Assembly: GCF_963665995.1 (NCBI RefSeq) | Contig: NZ_OY762512.1 | Coordinates: forward strand, 4,712,001-4,776,000 | DNA length: 64,000 nt | Reading direction: 5' to 3' | From: Pleurocapsa sp. FMAR1 | GTDB lineage: Bacteria; Cyanobacteriota; Cyanobacteriia; Cyanobacteriales; Xenococcaceae | Part shown: piece by piece, positions 18,555 through 26,977 of the stretch | How the letters are laid out: each line of letters starts with the position of its first letter | Numbering within the stretch: position 1 is the stretch's first letter | Notes under the pieces: generated by a model | What the model was told of the DNA's origin: nothing | Seen by the model: only the letters and a program-made list of their open reading frames with translations | Databases searched by the model: none | Position numbers and translations under genes: made by a program

Positions 18555-19850
18555 ATGACCGTTATGGCAATGGAAGTTATTAGCGCGGAGAAACATCCCA
18601 ACGCTGATGCTTTACGCCTATACACAATAAAAGCAGCAGAAAAAGAAGTAGAAATTATCGCTAACCTAGATTGTATCTATGAATTAGGAGATATTGTGGC
18701 GATCGCCTTAGTTGGTTCAACTTTAAAAGATAGTACAAAAATAAAGCCAACTAAGCTACGGGGAGTATATTCCTACGGCATGGCATTGGGCAAGGTTGAG
18801 GCAAAAATAGGACAGGATTTAGCCGATATTTATTGTCAGCCAGAAACTCCATCTACGACAAAGCAGTTACCCTTTATTAAGTGGACGAGTATCGAGCTGC
18901 TGCATAACGTTAAACGTGAGTTAGATGCAAGAAATCAAGCATTCCAACTTACTTATCGTGCAAAGGTCAAACTTCATGGTACCAATGCAGGGGTACAGAT
19001 TACTCCTACGGGCGAAGTTGCTGCCCAAAAAAAGACTCAAATCATTACCTACGAAGCTGATAATGCTGATTTTGCTGCCTGGGTAGAACAAAATACTAAA
19101 TATTTTAGTCAGTTAAAAGGAAATTCTAACATCACCATTTTTGGTGAGTGGTGCGGAAGCGGTATTCAAAGAGGAGTAGCAATCTCTCAAATAGAACGTA
19201 AAGTGTTTGCTGTCTTTGCCATCCAATATGGTGGTGTAGGAGAGGAAATTGCTGAATTAGAGATACGTCCCGAAGTAATCAGAGCAATATTGGCACCCAA
19301 CGAAGATATCTTTGTGTTGCCTTATTATGGGCAACCAGTCAATCTTAATTTCGGCGATGCTAAACAACTACAGGCTGCTGCGGATACTATCAATCAAATG
19401 GTAGAAGCAGTAGAAAAAATAGATCCTTGGGTCAAAGATAACTTTGGTATTGAAGGAGTGGGAGAAGGATTAGTTATGTATCCCCAAGTTGAAGATATCG
19501 TGGCAAGGGATAGATATACACAATTAATTTTTAAAGCCAAAGGTGAAAAACACCAGGTAGTTAAAACTAAAAAAGCAGTCCAAATAGAGCCTGAAATAGC
19601 TCAGAATATTGCAGAATTTGTGGATTTATTTGTGACTGAAGCTAGATTACAACAGGCATTGACCGAAGCCTGTAGTGGTGAGCTAGACATGAAGCAAATG
19701 GGTCAATTCCTTCAGTGGATTTCGGTTGATATCCATAAAGAAAGCGAGGCAGAATTGGCAGTAGCAGACCTAACTTGGAAACAGGTTAATAAGTTTGTCA
19801 ATAGTGCTGCTAGAAAATGGTACACCAACAAAGTGACCAACGTTTTTTAG
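18555..19850 (+). CDS. RNA ligase with N-terminal OB-fold domain (DraRnl/Rnl5-like)
   Basis: This is an ATP-dependent nucleotidyltransferase that should seal RNA breaks. Residues about 5-95 resemble a tRNA_bind/OB fold (EKHPNADALRLY, LGDIVAIALVGS, KLRGVYSYGMALG). The ligase core has motif I KLHGTN with the adenylated Lys at about residue 139, motif III FGEWCGSG (about 196-203), motif IV EGLVMYP (about 304-310) and motif V FKAKGEKH (about 326-333). An N-terminal OB module before an Rnl2-like core is the layout of Deinococcus DraRnl. I chose ATG 18555, which has AGGAGA 10 bases upstream; ATG 18534 lies before that site. A T-run hairpin follows at 19867-19900, then two RlaP-type nucleotidyltransferases. 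Confidence 0.85.
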   Translation: MTVMAMEVISAEKHPNADALRLYTIKAAEKEVEIIANLDCIYELGDIVAIALVGSTLKDSTKIKPTKLRGVYSYGMALGKVEAKIGQDLADIYCQPETPSTTKQLPFIKWTSIELLHNVKRELDARNQAFQLTYRAKVKLHGTNAGVQITPTGEVAAQKKTQIITYEADNADFAAWVEQNTKYFSQLKGNSNITIFGEWCGSGIQRGVAISQIERKVFAVFAIQYGGVGEEIAELEIRPEVIRAILAPNEDIFVLPYYGQPVNLNFGDAKQLQAAADTINQMVEAVEKIDPWVKDNFGIEGVGEGLVMYPQVEDIVARDRYTQLIFKAKGEKHQVVKTKKAVQIEPEIAQNIAEFVDLFVTEARLQQALTEACSGELDMKQMGQFLQWISVDIHKESEAELAVADLTWKQVNKFVNSAARKWYTNKVTNVF

Positions 19851-19866
19851 TTAAAACTTTGAATTA

Positions 19867-19900
19867 GTCTCCTGTTTAGCGACGTGGAGGCTATTTTTTT
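19867..19900 (+). terminator. Rho-independent terminator after the RNA ligase gene
   Basis: GTCTCC at 19867-19872 pairs with GGAGGC at 19886-19891 (one G-U pair) and is followed by a run of seven T at 19894-19900. It would end the RNA ligase transcript before the first nucleotidyltransferase, so that gene probably had its own promoter in the 58 bases between here and its ATG. Confidence 0.6.
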
Positions 19901-20027
19901 GATTGCGAAAAAAGCAATACAATTTATTTAAAATACAAGTCGAGAATCTGACAACTCCATGAACCCTAATTGGTAGTCCTAAAGATGTAAGGATATAAAA
20001 TAGGAAATTGTAGATCATTTGATTTCC

Positions 20028-20339
20028 ATGCCAGTAGATTTGCCATCTTGTCCATCATGTAATTCAGAACAAATTGTTAAAAACGGTCACATTCACAATG
20101 GCAAGCAAAATTATAAATGTCGCGACTGTGGTAGACAATATGTGGAAAATCCACAGAATAAAATGATCGACCAACCAACCAAAAACTTGATTGACAAATT
20201 ACTCTTAGAGAAGATTCCTTTAGCTGGAATTGCCCGAGTTACAGAAGTTTCAGAACCTTGGTTACAGAGTTATGTCAATGCTAAATACGAATCAGTTTCT
20301 CAGCAAGTTAAAGTGAGAACAAAAGAAAAGGAAAATTAA
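20028..20339 (+). CDS. insA: IS1-family InsA-like protein
   Basis: About 103 residues from ATG 20028. An N-terminal zinc ribbon (CPSC...CRDC, with the spacing of IS1 InsA) is followed by a helix-turn-helix (IPLAGIARVTEVSEPWLQSY). Alone it would bind the ends and act as a repressor. By a -1 ribosomal slip in the A-rich stretch at about 20316-20336 it would be extended into the downstream frame to give the full transposase. Confidence 0.88.
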   Translation: MPVDLPSCPSCNSEQIVKNGHIHNGKQNYKCRDCGRQYVENPQNKMIDQPTKNLIDKLLLEKIPLAGIARVTEVSEPWLQSYVNAKYESVSQQVKVRTKEKEN

Positions 20340-20356
20340 CGATTCAGTGTGATGAA

Positions 20357-20746
20357 ATGTGGTCATTTGTCGGTAATAAAGCCAATAAACAATGGATTTG
20401 GTTGGCTTTGGCTGCAAAAACTAAAGAAATAGTCGGGGTTCATATCGGCGATCGCCGTCGTCATGGAGCGAGAAAGCTATGGCAATCTTTGCCCTCAGTC
20501 TATCGACAGTGTGCCGTTTGTTATAGTGACTTCTGGGAAGCCTATGAACAGGTAATTCCTTCAAAACGCCATCAAGCGGTGGGAAAAGAGAGAAAAACCA
20601 ATTACATAGAACGATTTAATTGCACAATGCGACAAAGAGTTTCTCGATTAGTCAGGAAGACTCTATCGTTCTCTAAGAAAATCGAAAATCAGATCGGGGC
20701 AATCTGGTATTTTGTCCATCATTACAACACGTCCTTACATCTTTAG
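20357..20746 (+). CDS. insB: IS1-family InsB-like DDE catalytic frame (expressed by -1 frameshift)
   Basis: The frame opens upstream of its first ATG as LTIQCDEMWSFVG, in the -1 phase relative to the InsA frame, so the active protein is probably an InsAB' fusion from 20028 to 20746. The catalytic triad is visible: Asp in QCDEMW, Asp in CYSDFWEAY and Glu in NYIERFN. The stop lies inside the right terminal repeat. The length and motifs are those of a functional IS1 transposase. Confidence 0.88.
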   Translation: MWSFVGNKANKQWIWLALAAKTKEIVGVHIGDRRRHGARKLWQSLPSVYRQCAVCYSDFWEAYEQVIPSKRHQAVGKERKTNYIERFNCTMRQRVSRLVRKTLSFSKKIENQIGAIWYFVHHYNTSLHL

Positions 20747-21699
20747 GACTACCCCCTAATTTAATTATCCCAATTGGCACGCAGGTTGTTAGTCGAATTG
20801 AAGTTAAAAATAAACAGAACGAATCTGTCTGTCTTCAAGGAGAAGTCGGAGTAATTATTTATTCTCCTACAGATAATTCTCATGCTTACAAGATTCGTTT
20901 GACCAACGATTCAGAAATAATTTTGAATCGTCATGAGTTTAGTATTCGCAAGCACTATCAAAAACAAGAACTACAAGATGCTCGCGATATGTTGGACGAG
21001 TACAATCTTTATGATTATGTTATCTATCGTTGTGTAGTTGGTTCGAGAGCTTATGGTCTTGACAATAAAAATTCTGATACGGATTTGAGAGGAATCTATT
21101 TACCTCCTGCAAATTTGCATTGGTCTTTATATGGTATTCCCGAACAATTGGAAAATCATGATAGCCAGGAGTGTTATTGGGAATTGCAAAAGTTCATTCT
21201 TTTGGCATTAAAAGCTAATCCAAATATTTTGGAATGTTTGTATACTCCAATGATTAAAGATATAAATCCTGTTGCTGAAAACTTATTAGCTAAAAAAGAG
21301 ATATTTTTATCACAATTAGTTTATCAGACCTACAATGGCTATGTTATGTCTCAGTTTAAAAAAATGGAGCAAGACTTACGCAATAAAGGAGAAATTAAAT
21401 TAAAACACGCAATGCACTTAATTCGATTGCTATTATCTGGTATCACAATTTTGCAGTCAGGATTTGTCCCAGTAAAAGTTTCCCAGTACAGAGAAGAATT
21501 GCTGGCAATTCGTAATGGAGATATGCCTTGGCTGGAGGTGAATAAATGGCGATTAGATTTGCATCAGAAATTTAATCGTAGTTTCAACCAGACTTTTTTA
21601 CCTAAACGTCCAGATTATGAACAGGCAAATACTTTATTAATAGAAGCCCGAAAAGGAATGGTTGAGTAATAACTATGCTTAAATTTTAAAGTCTTTATA

Positions 21700-22464
21700 A
21701 TGGAAGTTAATCAAGAACTATTAGTAACAATAGCTCATTCACAACCTTATCCACTTCTATTTACAACTATTAGTGGCGCACATTTGTATGGATTTCCTTC
21801 GCCAGATTCCGATTATGATCTGCGCGGTATTCATATTTTGCCGACCAAAGAGGTAATTGGCTTGTATTCTGCGGCAGAAACTATTGAAGTTTCCGAGGTT
21901 AAATCAGGTCTACAAATTGATTTAGTAACTCATGATCTTAAAAAGTTTTTTATTTTATTACTCAAAAGAAATGGTTATGTTTTAGAGCAGTTATATTCCC
22001 CTTTAATAGTTCAGACTACTCCAGAACATAAGCAATTAAAAGCGATCGCGTCTAACTGTATTACTCGCAATCATTATTATCATTATTTAGGATTTGCAAA
22101 GAGTCAATGGCGATTATTTACGAAAGGAAATATTTATCAAATAAAGCCACTACTCTATATTTATCGAGTTTTGCTTACAGGAATTTATTTGATGAATACT
22201 GGAAGAGTTGAAGCTAATTTGCTCAATTTGAATCAAGAGTTTAGCTTACCTTATATTGGCGATCTAGTCGCCCAAAAATGTACAGAATCGGAAAAATCAA
22301 TCTTAAAAGAAACTGATATAGAACACCATTTCCAAGAATATCAAAGATTGCAGCGTGAATTAGAAGCAGCTTTTGGCAATAGTCATTTACCAGATGACTC
22401 GTCTGCAAAACTAGAGTTAAATAGTTTATTAATAGATACAAGACAAAAGCTAACTAATTCTTAA
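21700..22464 (+). CDS. Second RlaP/COG3541-type nucleotidyltransferase
   Basis: This 254-residue protein has the polymerase-beta motif SGAHLYGFPSPDSDYDLRG at residues 25-43, with metal-binding Asp38 and Asp40. A helical second half follows (RNHYYHYLGFAKSQW and LYIYRVLLTGIYLMNTGRVE), the conserved layout of the predicted nucleotidyltransferase family. It is a paralogue of the gene just upstream (30-base gap) but lacks that protein's N-terminal beta domain, so the pair may act on different RNA ends or form a heteromer. It is intact, unlike the upstream copy. Together with the RNA ligase it suggests an RNA-repair system; the substrate is unknown. Confidence 0.85.
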   Translation: MEVNQELLVTIAHSQPYPLLFTTISGAHLYGFPSPDSDYDLRGIHILPTKEVIGLYSAAETIEVSEVKSGLQIDLVTHDLKKFFILLLKRNGYVLEQLYSPLIVQTTPEHKQLKAIASNCITRNHYYHYLGFAKSQWRLFTKGNIYQIKPLLYIYRVLLTGIYLMNTGRVEANLLNLNQEFSLPYIGDLVAQKCTESEKSILKETDIEHHFQEYQRLQRELEAAFGNSHLPDDSSAKLELNSLLIDTRQKLTNS

Positions 22465-22556
22465 CTCTCTTCTTGTATGATTAGGTTAAGGCGATCGCAA
22501 TAACTCAAAAATCACTTTCAAGGATTGTTAAGCTAATAAACTTTGCCAAAAGATTG

Positions 22557-23498
22557 TTAACTGCCTACTGATAAACCAAGCTGTTCAACATCTTCTGAAC
22601 TCAGTTGCCAACCTATAGATCCTGCATTTTCCAGGGCTTGTTTAGCATTTTTTGCTCCAGGAATAGGAATTACGTTTCCTTGGGCTATTAACCAATTAAG
22701 AGCTACTTGTGCAGGTGTTTTTTGGTACTTTTCCCCAAGCTGTTTTAACTGGCTAATAACTGGTTCAATCTTACTTAATCCCTGAGTCGAAAATTTAGGA
22801 TCTAGTTTTCTTGCTCCCTGTACTTTTTCAGTGTTCTCTGGAGTATACTTACCAGTTAGTAATCCTTGATCTAAGGGGCTATATGCCAGTATGGTAACTC
22901 CCAATTGACGAGCAGTAGCTAAAATACCATTTTGTTCAATCTTGCGAGTCAACAGAGAATAGCGAACTTGATTTACTGCCAGAGGCACATCATACTTTGC
23001 CAACAAATCATGAGCCTGCTGCATTTGTGTGGCGGAGTAATTGCTAACTCCCACCGTAAGAATGCGTCCTTGTTTTACCTCTTCTGCCAAAGCCTCCATT
23101 AAAGTTTCTTGCCCCATAAAAAAGTCAAAGGGCGAATGAACCTGATAAAGAGCAACTTGTTCAACCTGGAGTCGCTTAAGACTTTTACTCAAAGCATCGG
23201 CTACCGCCTGTTTATTAAATCGCCAGGGTAAAGGAAAATATTTAGTAGCTATTTGTACTGGCTGACTAGTTTGCTGGAGAAATTGCCCAATTAGCTTTTC
23301 TGAGTCCCCCAAACCATAAACTTCGGCAGTATCAAAAAAAGCTGCGCCATTGTCTACGGCTGTTTCAAAGGCTTGTTTTACTTCTGTCTCTCCGTAGTTT
23401 GAGCCATAACCCCAAAATAAACTATCACCCCAAGCCCATGTACCAATACCTAGAGGGGGAAAAGAAATATTGCCGACTGAAATCTTTGTTGCTTCCAT
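22557..23498 (-). CDS. Aldo/keto reductase
   Basis: A 313-residue NADPH-dependent oxidoreductase with a TIM-barrel fold. The catalytic tetrad is visible: Asp56 and Tyr61 in FFDTAEVYG, Lys86 in ATKYF and His121 in YQVHSPF. GVSNYSATQ and VIPIPGAKNAKQALENAG are the family's later signatures, the last contacting the cofactor phosphate. Length is normal. The substrate is unknown; cyanobacterial relatives are often annotated as stress-related carbonyl reductases. It stands alone, convergent with the nucleotidyltransferase locus. Confidence 0.92.
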   Translation of the reverse strand: MEATKISVGNISFPPLGIGTWAWGDSLFWGYGSNYGETEVKQAFETAVDNGAAFFDTAEVYGLGDSEKLIGQFLQQTSQPVQIATKYFPLPWRFNKQAVADALSKSLKRLQVEQVALYQVHSPFDFFMGQETLMEALAEEVKQGRILTVGVSNYSATQMQQAHDLLAKYDVPLAVNQVRYSLLTRKIEQNGILATARQLGVTILAYSPLDQGLLTGKYTPENTEKVQGARKLDPKFSTQGLSKIEPVISQLKQLGEKYQKTPAQVALNWLIAQGNVIPIPGAKNAKQALENAGSIGWQLSSEDVEQLGLSVGS

Positions 23499-23766
23499 GA
23501 GATAGACTGCCTTTTAAATGCTTTATGTTATTTTACAAAATTAACGTGAGCGTCCCCAGAAAATAGATTTTGTTCGTATTGAAGCTACTAAAATTAATAA
23601 CAGTTTTCTTCTTGACAATGCCTTAAAATAAGATAGTAAAGTTTTGCATCAAGATTTGGATCTGATCGAGACAATGAGCTTATTGTGAATTTTAAGAAAG
23701 CTTTATTGATTGGTGTCTACGATAATTTGAATTAGGGATTTAGCCCAGCATAATTAAATAAACGAT

Positions 23767-24975
23767 ATGAAACTTTTATCTAATAAACTAGGTGTTTATT
23801 TGGGCGTACTTGCAGTTGGCGGTAGTTTGGGCTTTCTTGGAAGTCGTCAGTTTCAACAACCAACAGCAAGGAAACAAACTCAAGTTTATCCTACCGCCAT
23901 ACCAACTGAGGCTAATCCTGTTAATAGAAGCAACAACGATCGAGACGTTAATTTTATTGCCACGGCTGCACAAAAAGTTGGTCCTGCGGTAGTTAGAATT
24001 GATGCTTCGCGTCACATTTCGGCATCACCAGAAAATCTCAGAAATCCTTTACTAAAGCGTTTTTTTGGCGGTGATAAGAGTAAAAAATCTTCAAACTCCT
24101 TGCCTGAGCAGATAGAACGAGGAACAGGCTCTGGCTTTATTATTGGCTCTGATGGTCGTCTGATTACTAATGCTCATGTGGTAGATGGAGCAGAAAAAGT
24201 ACAGGTGACCCTTAAAGATGGCAAAAGTTACCCAGGAAAAGTGTTAGGAACAGACCCTTTTACTGATGTAGCAGTAATCAAAATTAAGGCGGAAAACTTA
24301 CCCACAGTTAGTTTTGGGGATGCAAAAAACTTGATGCCTGGGGAATGGGCGATCGCCATTGGTAATCCGTTAGGTTTAGATAATACCGTAACTGTGGGTA
24401 TTATTAGTGCTATGGGTAGATCGAGTTCCCAAGTTGGCGTGCCAGATAAGCGAGTTAAATTTATCCAAACTGATGCAGCTATTAATCCTGGTAACTCTGG
24501 AGGACCTTTGTTAAATTCCCAAGGAGAAGTTATTGGGATTAATACAGCAATTCGCGCTGACGCTCAAGGATTGGGCTTTGCTATTCCCATTGAAACGGCT
24601 AACCGCATCGCTAATCAGTTATTTACCAAGGGACAGGCAGATCATCCTTATTTAGGGGTTCACATGATTAACCTAAATGAAGAAATTAAAAGCGAAATTA
24701 ACTCTAGCCAAGAATTTGATTTTAAAATTCCTGAAGATAAGGGCGTGGTTGTAGTCAAAGTAATTCCTCGCTCTCCTGCTGCTAAAGGTGGTTTTGAGCC
24801 AGGAGACATGATTAATAAAGTAGGTCGTAGCCCTGTAAAAACCTCTGTTCAAGTACAAGAACAAGTTGACCTGAGTAAAATTGGTTCAGAATTAGAGGTG
24901 GAAGTTTTGCGAGATGGTAAGCTTAAAATCCTTAAAGTTCAACCAACTGCTTTTCCTAAAGGCGAATTTGAGTAA
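23767..24975 (+). CDS. HtrA/Deg-type trypsin-like serine protease with PDZ domain
   Basis: A 402-residue envelope protease. An N-terminal hydrophobic segment (about 8-24) anchors or exports it. The catalytic triad is His137 (ITNAHVV), Asp167 (FTDVAVIK) and Ser244 (NPGNSGGPL). A single PDZ domain occupies about 290-395 (VVVKVIPRSPAAKGGFEPGD). This is the cyanobacterial HtrA/HhoA/HhoB group, which degrades misfolded periplasmic or thylakoid-lumen proteins under light and heat stress. Which of the three orthologues it is cannot be decided by reading. The following helicase-like gene begins 43 bases downstream and may be cotranscribed. Confidence 0.93.
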   Translation: MKLLSNKLGVYLGVLAVGGSLGFLGSRQFQQPTARKQTQVYPTAIPTEANPVNRSNNDRDVNFIATAAQKVGPAVVRIDASRHISASPENLRNPLLKRFFGGDKSKKSSNSLPEQIERGTGSGFIIGSDGRLITNAHVVDGAEKVQVTLKDGKSYPGKVLGTDPFTDVAVIKIKAENLPTVSFGDAKNLMPGEWAIAIGNPLGLDNTVTVGIISAMGRSSSQVGVPDKRVKFIQTDAAINPGNSGGPLLNSQGEVIGINTAIRADAQGLGFAIPIETANRIANQLFTKGQADHPYLGVHMINLNEEIKSEINSSQEFDFKIPEDKGVVVVKVIPRSPAAKGGFEPGDMINKVGRSPVKTSVQVQEQVDLSKIGSELEVEVLRDGKLKILKVQPTAFPKGEFE

Positions 24976-25018
24976 TAGTGGAAACTACGGCAGTTTTTTT
25001 TAGTGGGATCATCTAAAT

Positions 25019-26524
25019 TTGATTGAAGTAGAAGTTCATTCATCCCTGCGGGATTTTTTACGAGCGAATGGGGAGCGAAATTTTCCCCATCATTTAACCA
25101 TGGCAAGGTTAATCGCTAGAGCTTTACGCCTAGGTCGCCCTGCGTTGATGCAAACTGGTAGTAGCGTCAGCAAGTATTGTCTTAGTTATTTAATGCCGAT
25201 ACTGATAGGAGATTGGTCGGTTGTTATAGTTGCCCCCCTGACAACGCAGCAATATTTAATCGATGTCGAAATTCCTAAATTACAAGCATGGTTAAAAACT
25301 AACAAAAAAGTCAGAATTGGCGATCGCTGGCAAGACGACGATCAGCTATTGCTCACTTCTCCTGCAAGCTGGTTAGGCGATCGCTTGGGAGGGCAAGGAA
25401 AATTTCCCCTGGCGATACCGACCATTATCGAACGAGCCGAAAGTCTCGAAGAATGGACAAGACAGCAACTAACTATTAGTATTACCGCTTCAGACTGGGA
25501 GGAGTTATTAGAGAATATTCCTGAGCATCAGGAATTGATTCGCGACACAAGAATCAAGTTAACCAAATCTATCTTTACTCGTCCTGAAAATCCTTATGGT
25601 AATTACATATTACTTAATTCAGAATTAAATATAATCAAGCAATTATGGGCAGTCTTAGCCGACCAAAAGCTGCTCAAAGGTAAATTTGAACAATTTGGGC
25701 AATACTTAGCTTCAGAACTAACTATAGCTTGGATATCTCGCGATCGCGATCGCGGTTTATTTACCGTTAATCTTGCCCCTGCTGAAGTTGGTACGAGGCT
25801 CAAACCAATTTGGCAAAAACAGCCAGTTGTAATAATTGGTGGCTTTTTAGATATTGAAGCCAAAGCAACCACTTATCGACAACAGTTAGGCTTAGACTCA
25901 CAAATGTTAAGTTTAAAATTTACTCCCAACCGACAAAACAATCATATCCAGCTTTATATTCCAGATCGCTTTCCTTTGCCCAACACACCCGAATTTCAGC
26001 CAGCTTTAATCGAACAAAGTCTATTATTAGTCAGTCTTAGCAGTAGGCTTAATCGCCTAATTGTTTTGATTGTCGATGATGTACCGCTTCAAGGGCAGGT
26101 AGGTTCAGCATTGGCAGCCGAATTTGGTTCGCGGGTTAAAGTAGAAAAAACCAAGGTAAGCGATCGCAGTATCTTAATTTGTGGTTGGTCATTTTGGCAA
26201 CAACATCAAGAAAAGCTACCAATTCCCAGTCTGTTGATTATTGCCACTCTCCCCATACCATCTTTAGAAAACCCCTTAGTTGCTAACCGCGTTGCTTACT
26301 ACAAAAATCAGCGTCAAGATTGGTTTCGGGCTTACTTATTGCCGACAGCCTTAAAAACTCTCGAACAAACCGTAGTACCGTTGCGAGAATCACAAAGCAT
26401 CATGGCTTTATTGGATAACCGCGTCAATTTCCGTAGCTATGGCAAAGAAATTTTATTAACTCTCGAACCCTGCGCTCGCATCAATTATATTGACCCTACC
26501 TGGTTTGGTTATCCTAATTCGTGA
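25019..26524 (+). CDS. DinG/Rad3-like helicase-related protein, probably without ATPase activity
   Basis: The 501 residues resemble the cyanobacterial helicase C2/DinG-like proteins. A motif-I-like region (RPALMQTGSSVSKYCLSYL) is degenerate, since the GxGKT/S core is replaced by GSSVSKY. VVIVAPLTTQQYL and LLLTSPASWLGDRL resemble later helicase motifs. The C-terminal half (LNRLIVLIVDDVPLQGQVG and ILICGWSFWQ) matches the helicase C2 domain. It is shorter than a full DinG. Starts are weak: TTG 25019 is the first. A nucleic-acid role is plausible; the loss of a proper Walker A argues against unwinding activity. Confidence 0.6.
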   Translation: MIEVEVHSSLRDFLRANGERNFPHHLTMARLIARALRLGRPALMQTGSSVSKYCLSYLMPILIGDWSVVIVAPLTTQQYLIDVEIPKLQAWLKTNKKVRIGDRWQDDDQLLLTSPASWLGDRLGGQGKFPLAIPTIIERAESLEEWTRQQLTISITASDWEELLENIPEHQELIRDTRIKLTKSIFTRPENPYGNYILLNSELNIIKQLWAVLADQKLLKGKFEQFGQYLASELTIAWISRDRDRGLFTVNLAPAEVGTRLKPIWQKQPVVIIGGFLDIEAKATTYRQQLGLDSQMLSLKFTPNRQNNHIQLYIPDRFPLPNTPEFQPALIEQSLLLVSLSSRLNRLIVLIVDDVPLQGQVGSALAAEFGSRVKVEKTKVSDRSILICGWSFWQQHQEKLPIPSLLIIATLPIPSLENPLVANRVAYYKNQRQDWFRAYLLPTALKTLEQTVVPLRESQSIMALLDNRVNFRSYGKEILLTLEPCARINYIDPTWFGYPNS

Positions 26525-26530
26525 GTCATG

Positions 26531-26971
26531 CTAAATCTCTCCAAAATAATCATCTTGCATCAACTGCTCTAGCTCTATCTGCTCAGATGAAGGCATATCA
26601 AAGAGAATACCTTTTTGATATTTTTGGTAAGACTGTTCGTACCATTTACTATAGTTGTCTGCTAAATAATTCTTTAGACTAGGAGAGTCTTCTAAGATAT
26701 TCATGATTTGAGTGCGAAAGTTGATCACTTCAACTTTCCAGCCGTTTAAAGCTCGCTTACGCTCACTTTCCCAGTACTTGATTTTAAATATATGCTCAAT
26801 CAATCGCTGAGAATAGCTACGTAAAGCCCGTTTATCCGACTTGCCCATGTCATCAATTTCATCTAGCAAATTATCCCAGTCCATATTTTCTAGATTTCGA
26901 TTGGCGATCGCTTTTTTAATTTCTTCTATCCAAAGGTTATAATCGCGCTCATGCAATAGTTTGATATCCAT
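26531..26971 (-). CDS. DUF29 family protein
   Basis: A 146-residue protein with the DUF29 pattern: DYNLWIEEIKKAIANRNLEN, LLDEIDDMGKSDKRALRSYS and LIEHIFKIKYWE. This family is abundant in cyanobacteria, often in many copies, and its function is not known; it is all-helical. It converges with the helicase-like gene and is 6 bases downstream of trpA on the same strand, so it may be at the end of the trpA transcript. Confidence 0.88.
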   Translation of the reverse strand: MDIKLLHERDYNLWIEEIKKAIANRNLENMDWDNLLDEIDDMGKSDKRALRSYSQRLIEHIFKIKYWESERKRALNGWKVEVINFRTQIMNILEDSPSLKNYLADNYSKWYEQSYQKYQKGILFDMPSSEQIELEQLMQDDYFGEI

Positions 26972-26977
26972 GATTTT

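Larger units (their letters stand above)
19972..20753 (+). mobile_element. Complete IS1-family insertion sequence, 782 bp
   Basis: The left end GGTAGTCCTAAAGATGTAAG is an exact inverted copy of the right end CTTACATCTTTAGGACTACC; the match extends to 22 bases (19972-19993 and 20732-20753). The element is flanked by an 8-bp duplication. It encodes an InsA-like zinc-ribbon/helix-turn-helix frame and an overlapping InsB-like DDE frame in the -1 phase. All parts needed for transposition are intact. It disrupts a nucleotidyltransferase gene. Confidence 0.93.
19964..20761. repeat. 8-bp target-site duplication CCCTAATT flanking the IS1 element
   Basis: CCCTAATT occurs at 19964-19971 immediately before the left end of the element and at 20754-20761 immediately after its right end. 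Eight to nine bases is the usual duplication of the IS1 family. Perfect identity of the two copies points to a recent insertion. Confidence 0.9.
19959..21669 (+). pseudogene. RlaP/COG3541-type nucleotidyltransferase interrupted by IS1 in codon 5
   Basis: Without the IS1 element at 19972-20753 and one copy of the 8-bp duplication, the sequence reads ATG (19959) and MNPNLIIPIGTQVVSRIEVK onward as one 306-codon frame. An N-terminal beta domain of about 70 residues precedes a DNA-polymerase-beta-like catalytic core. The core motif is VGSRAYGLDNKNSDTDLRG, whose two Asp residues (about 110 and 112) bind the metal. The family (Pfam RlaP, predicted nucleotidyltransferase) is known to accompany RNA ligases and is thought to add or trim nucleotides at broken RNA ends. 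The 3' part remains fully open, so the disruption is young. A TTG at 20899 could start a 256-residue product that keeps the catalytic core. Confidence 0.85.
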
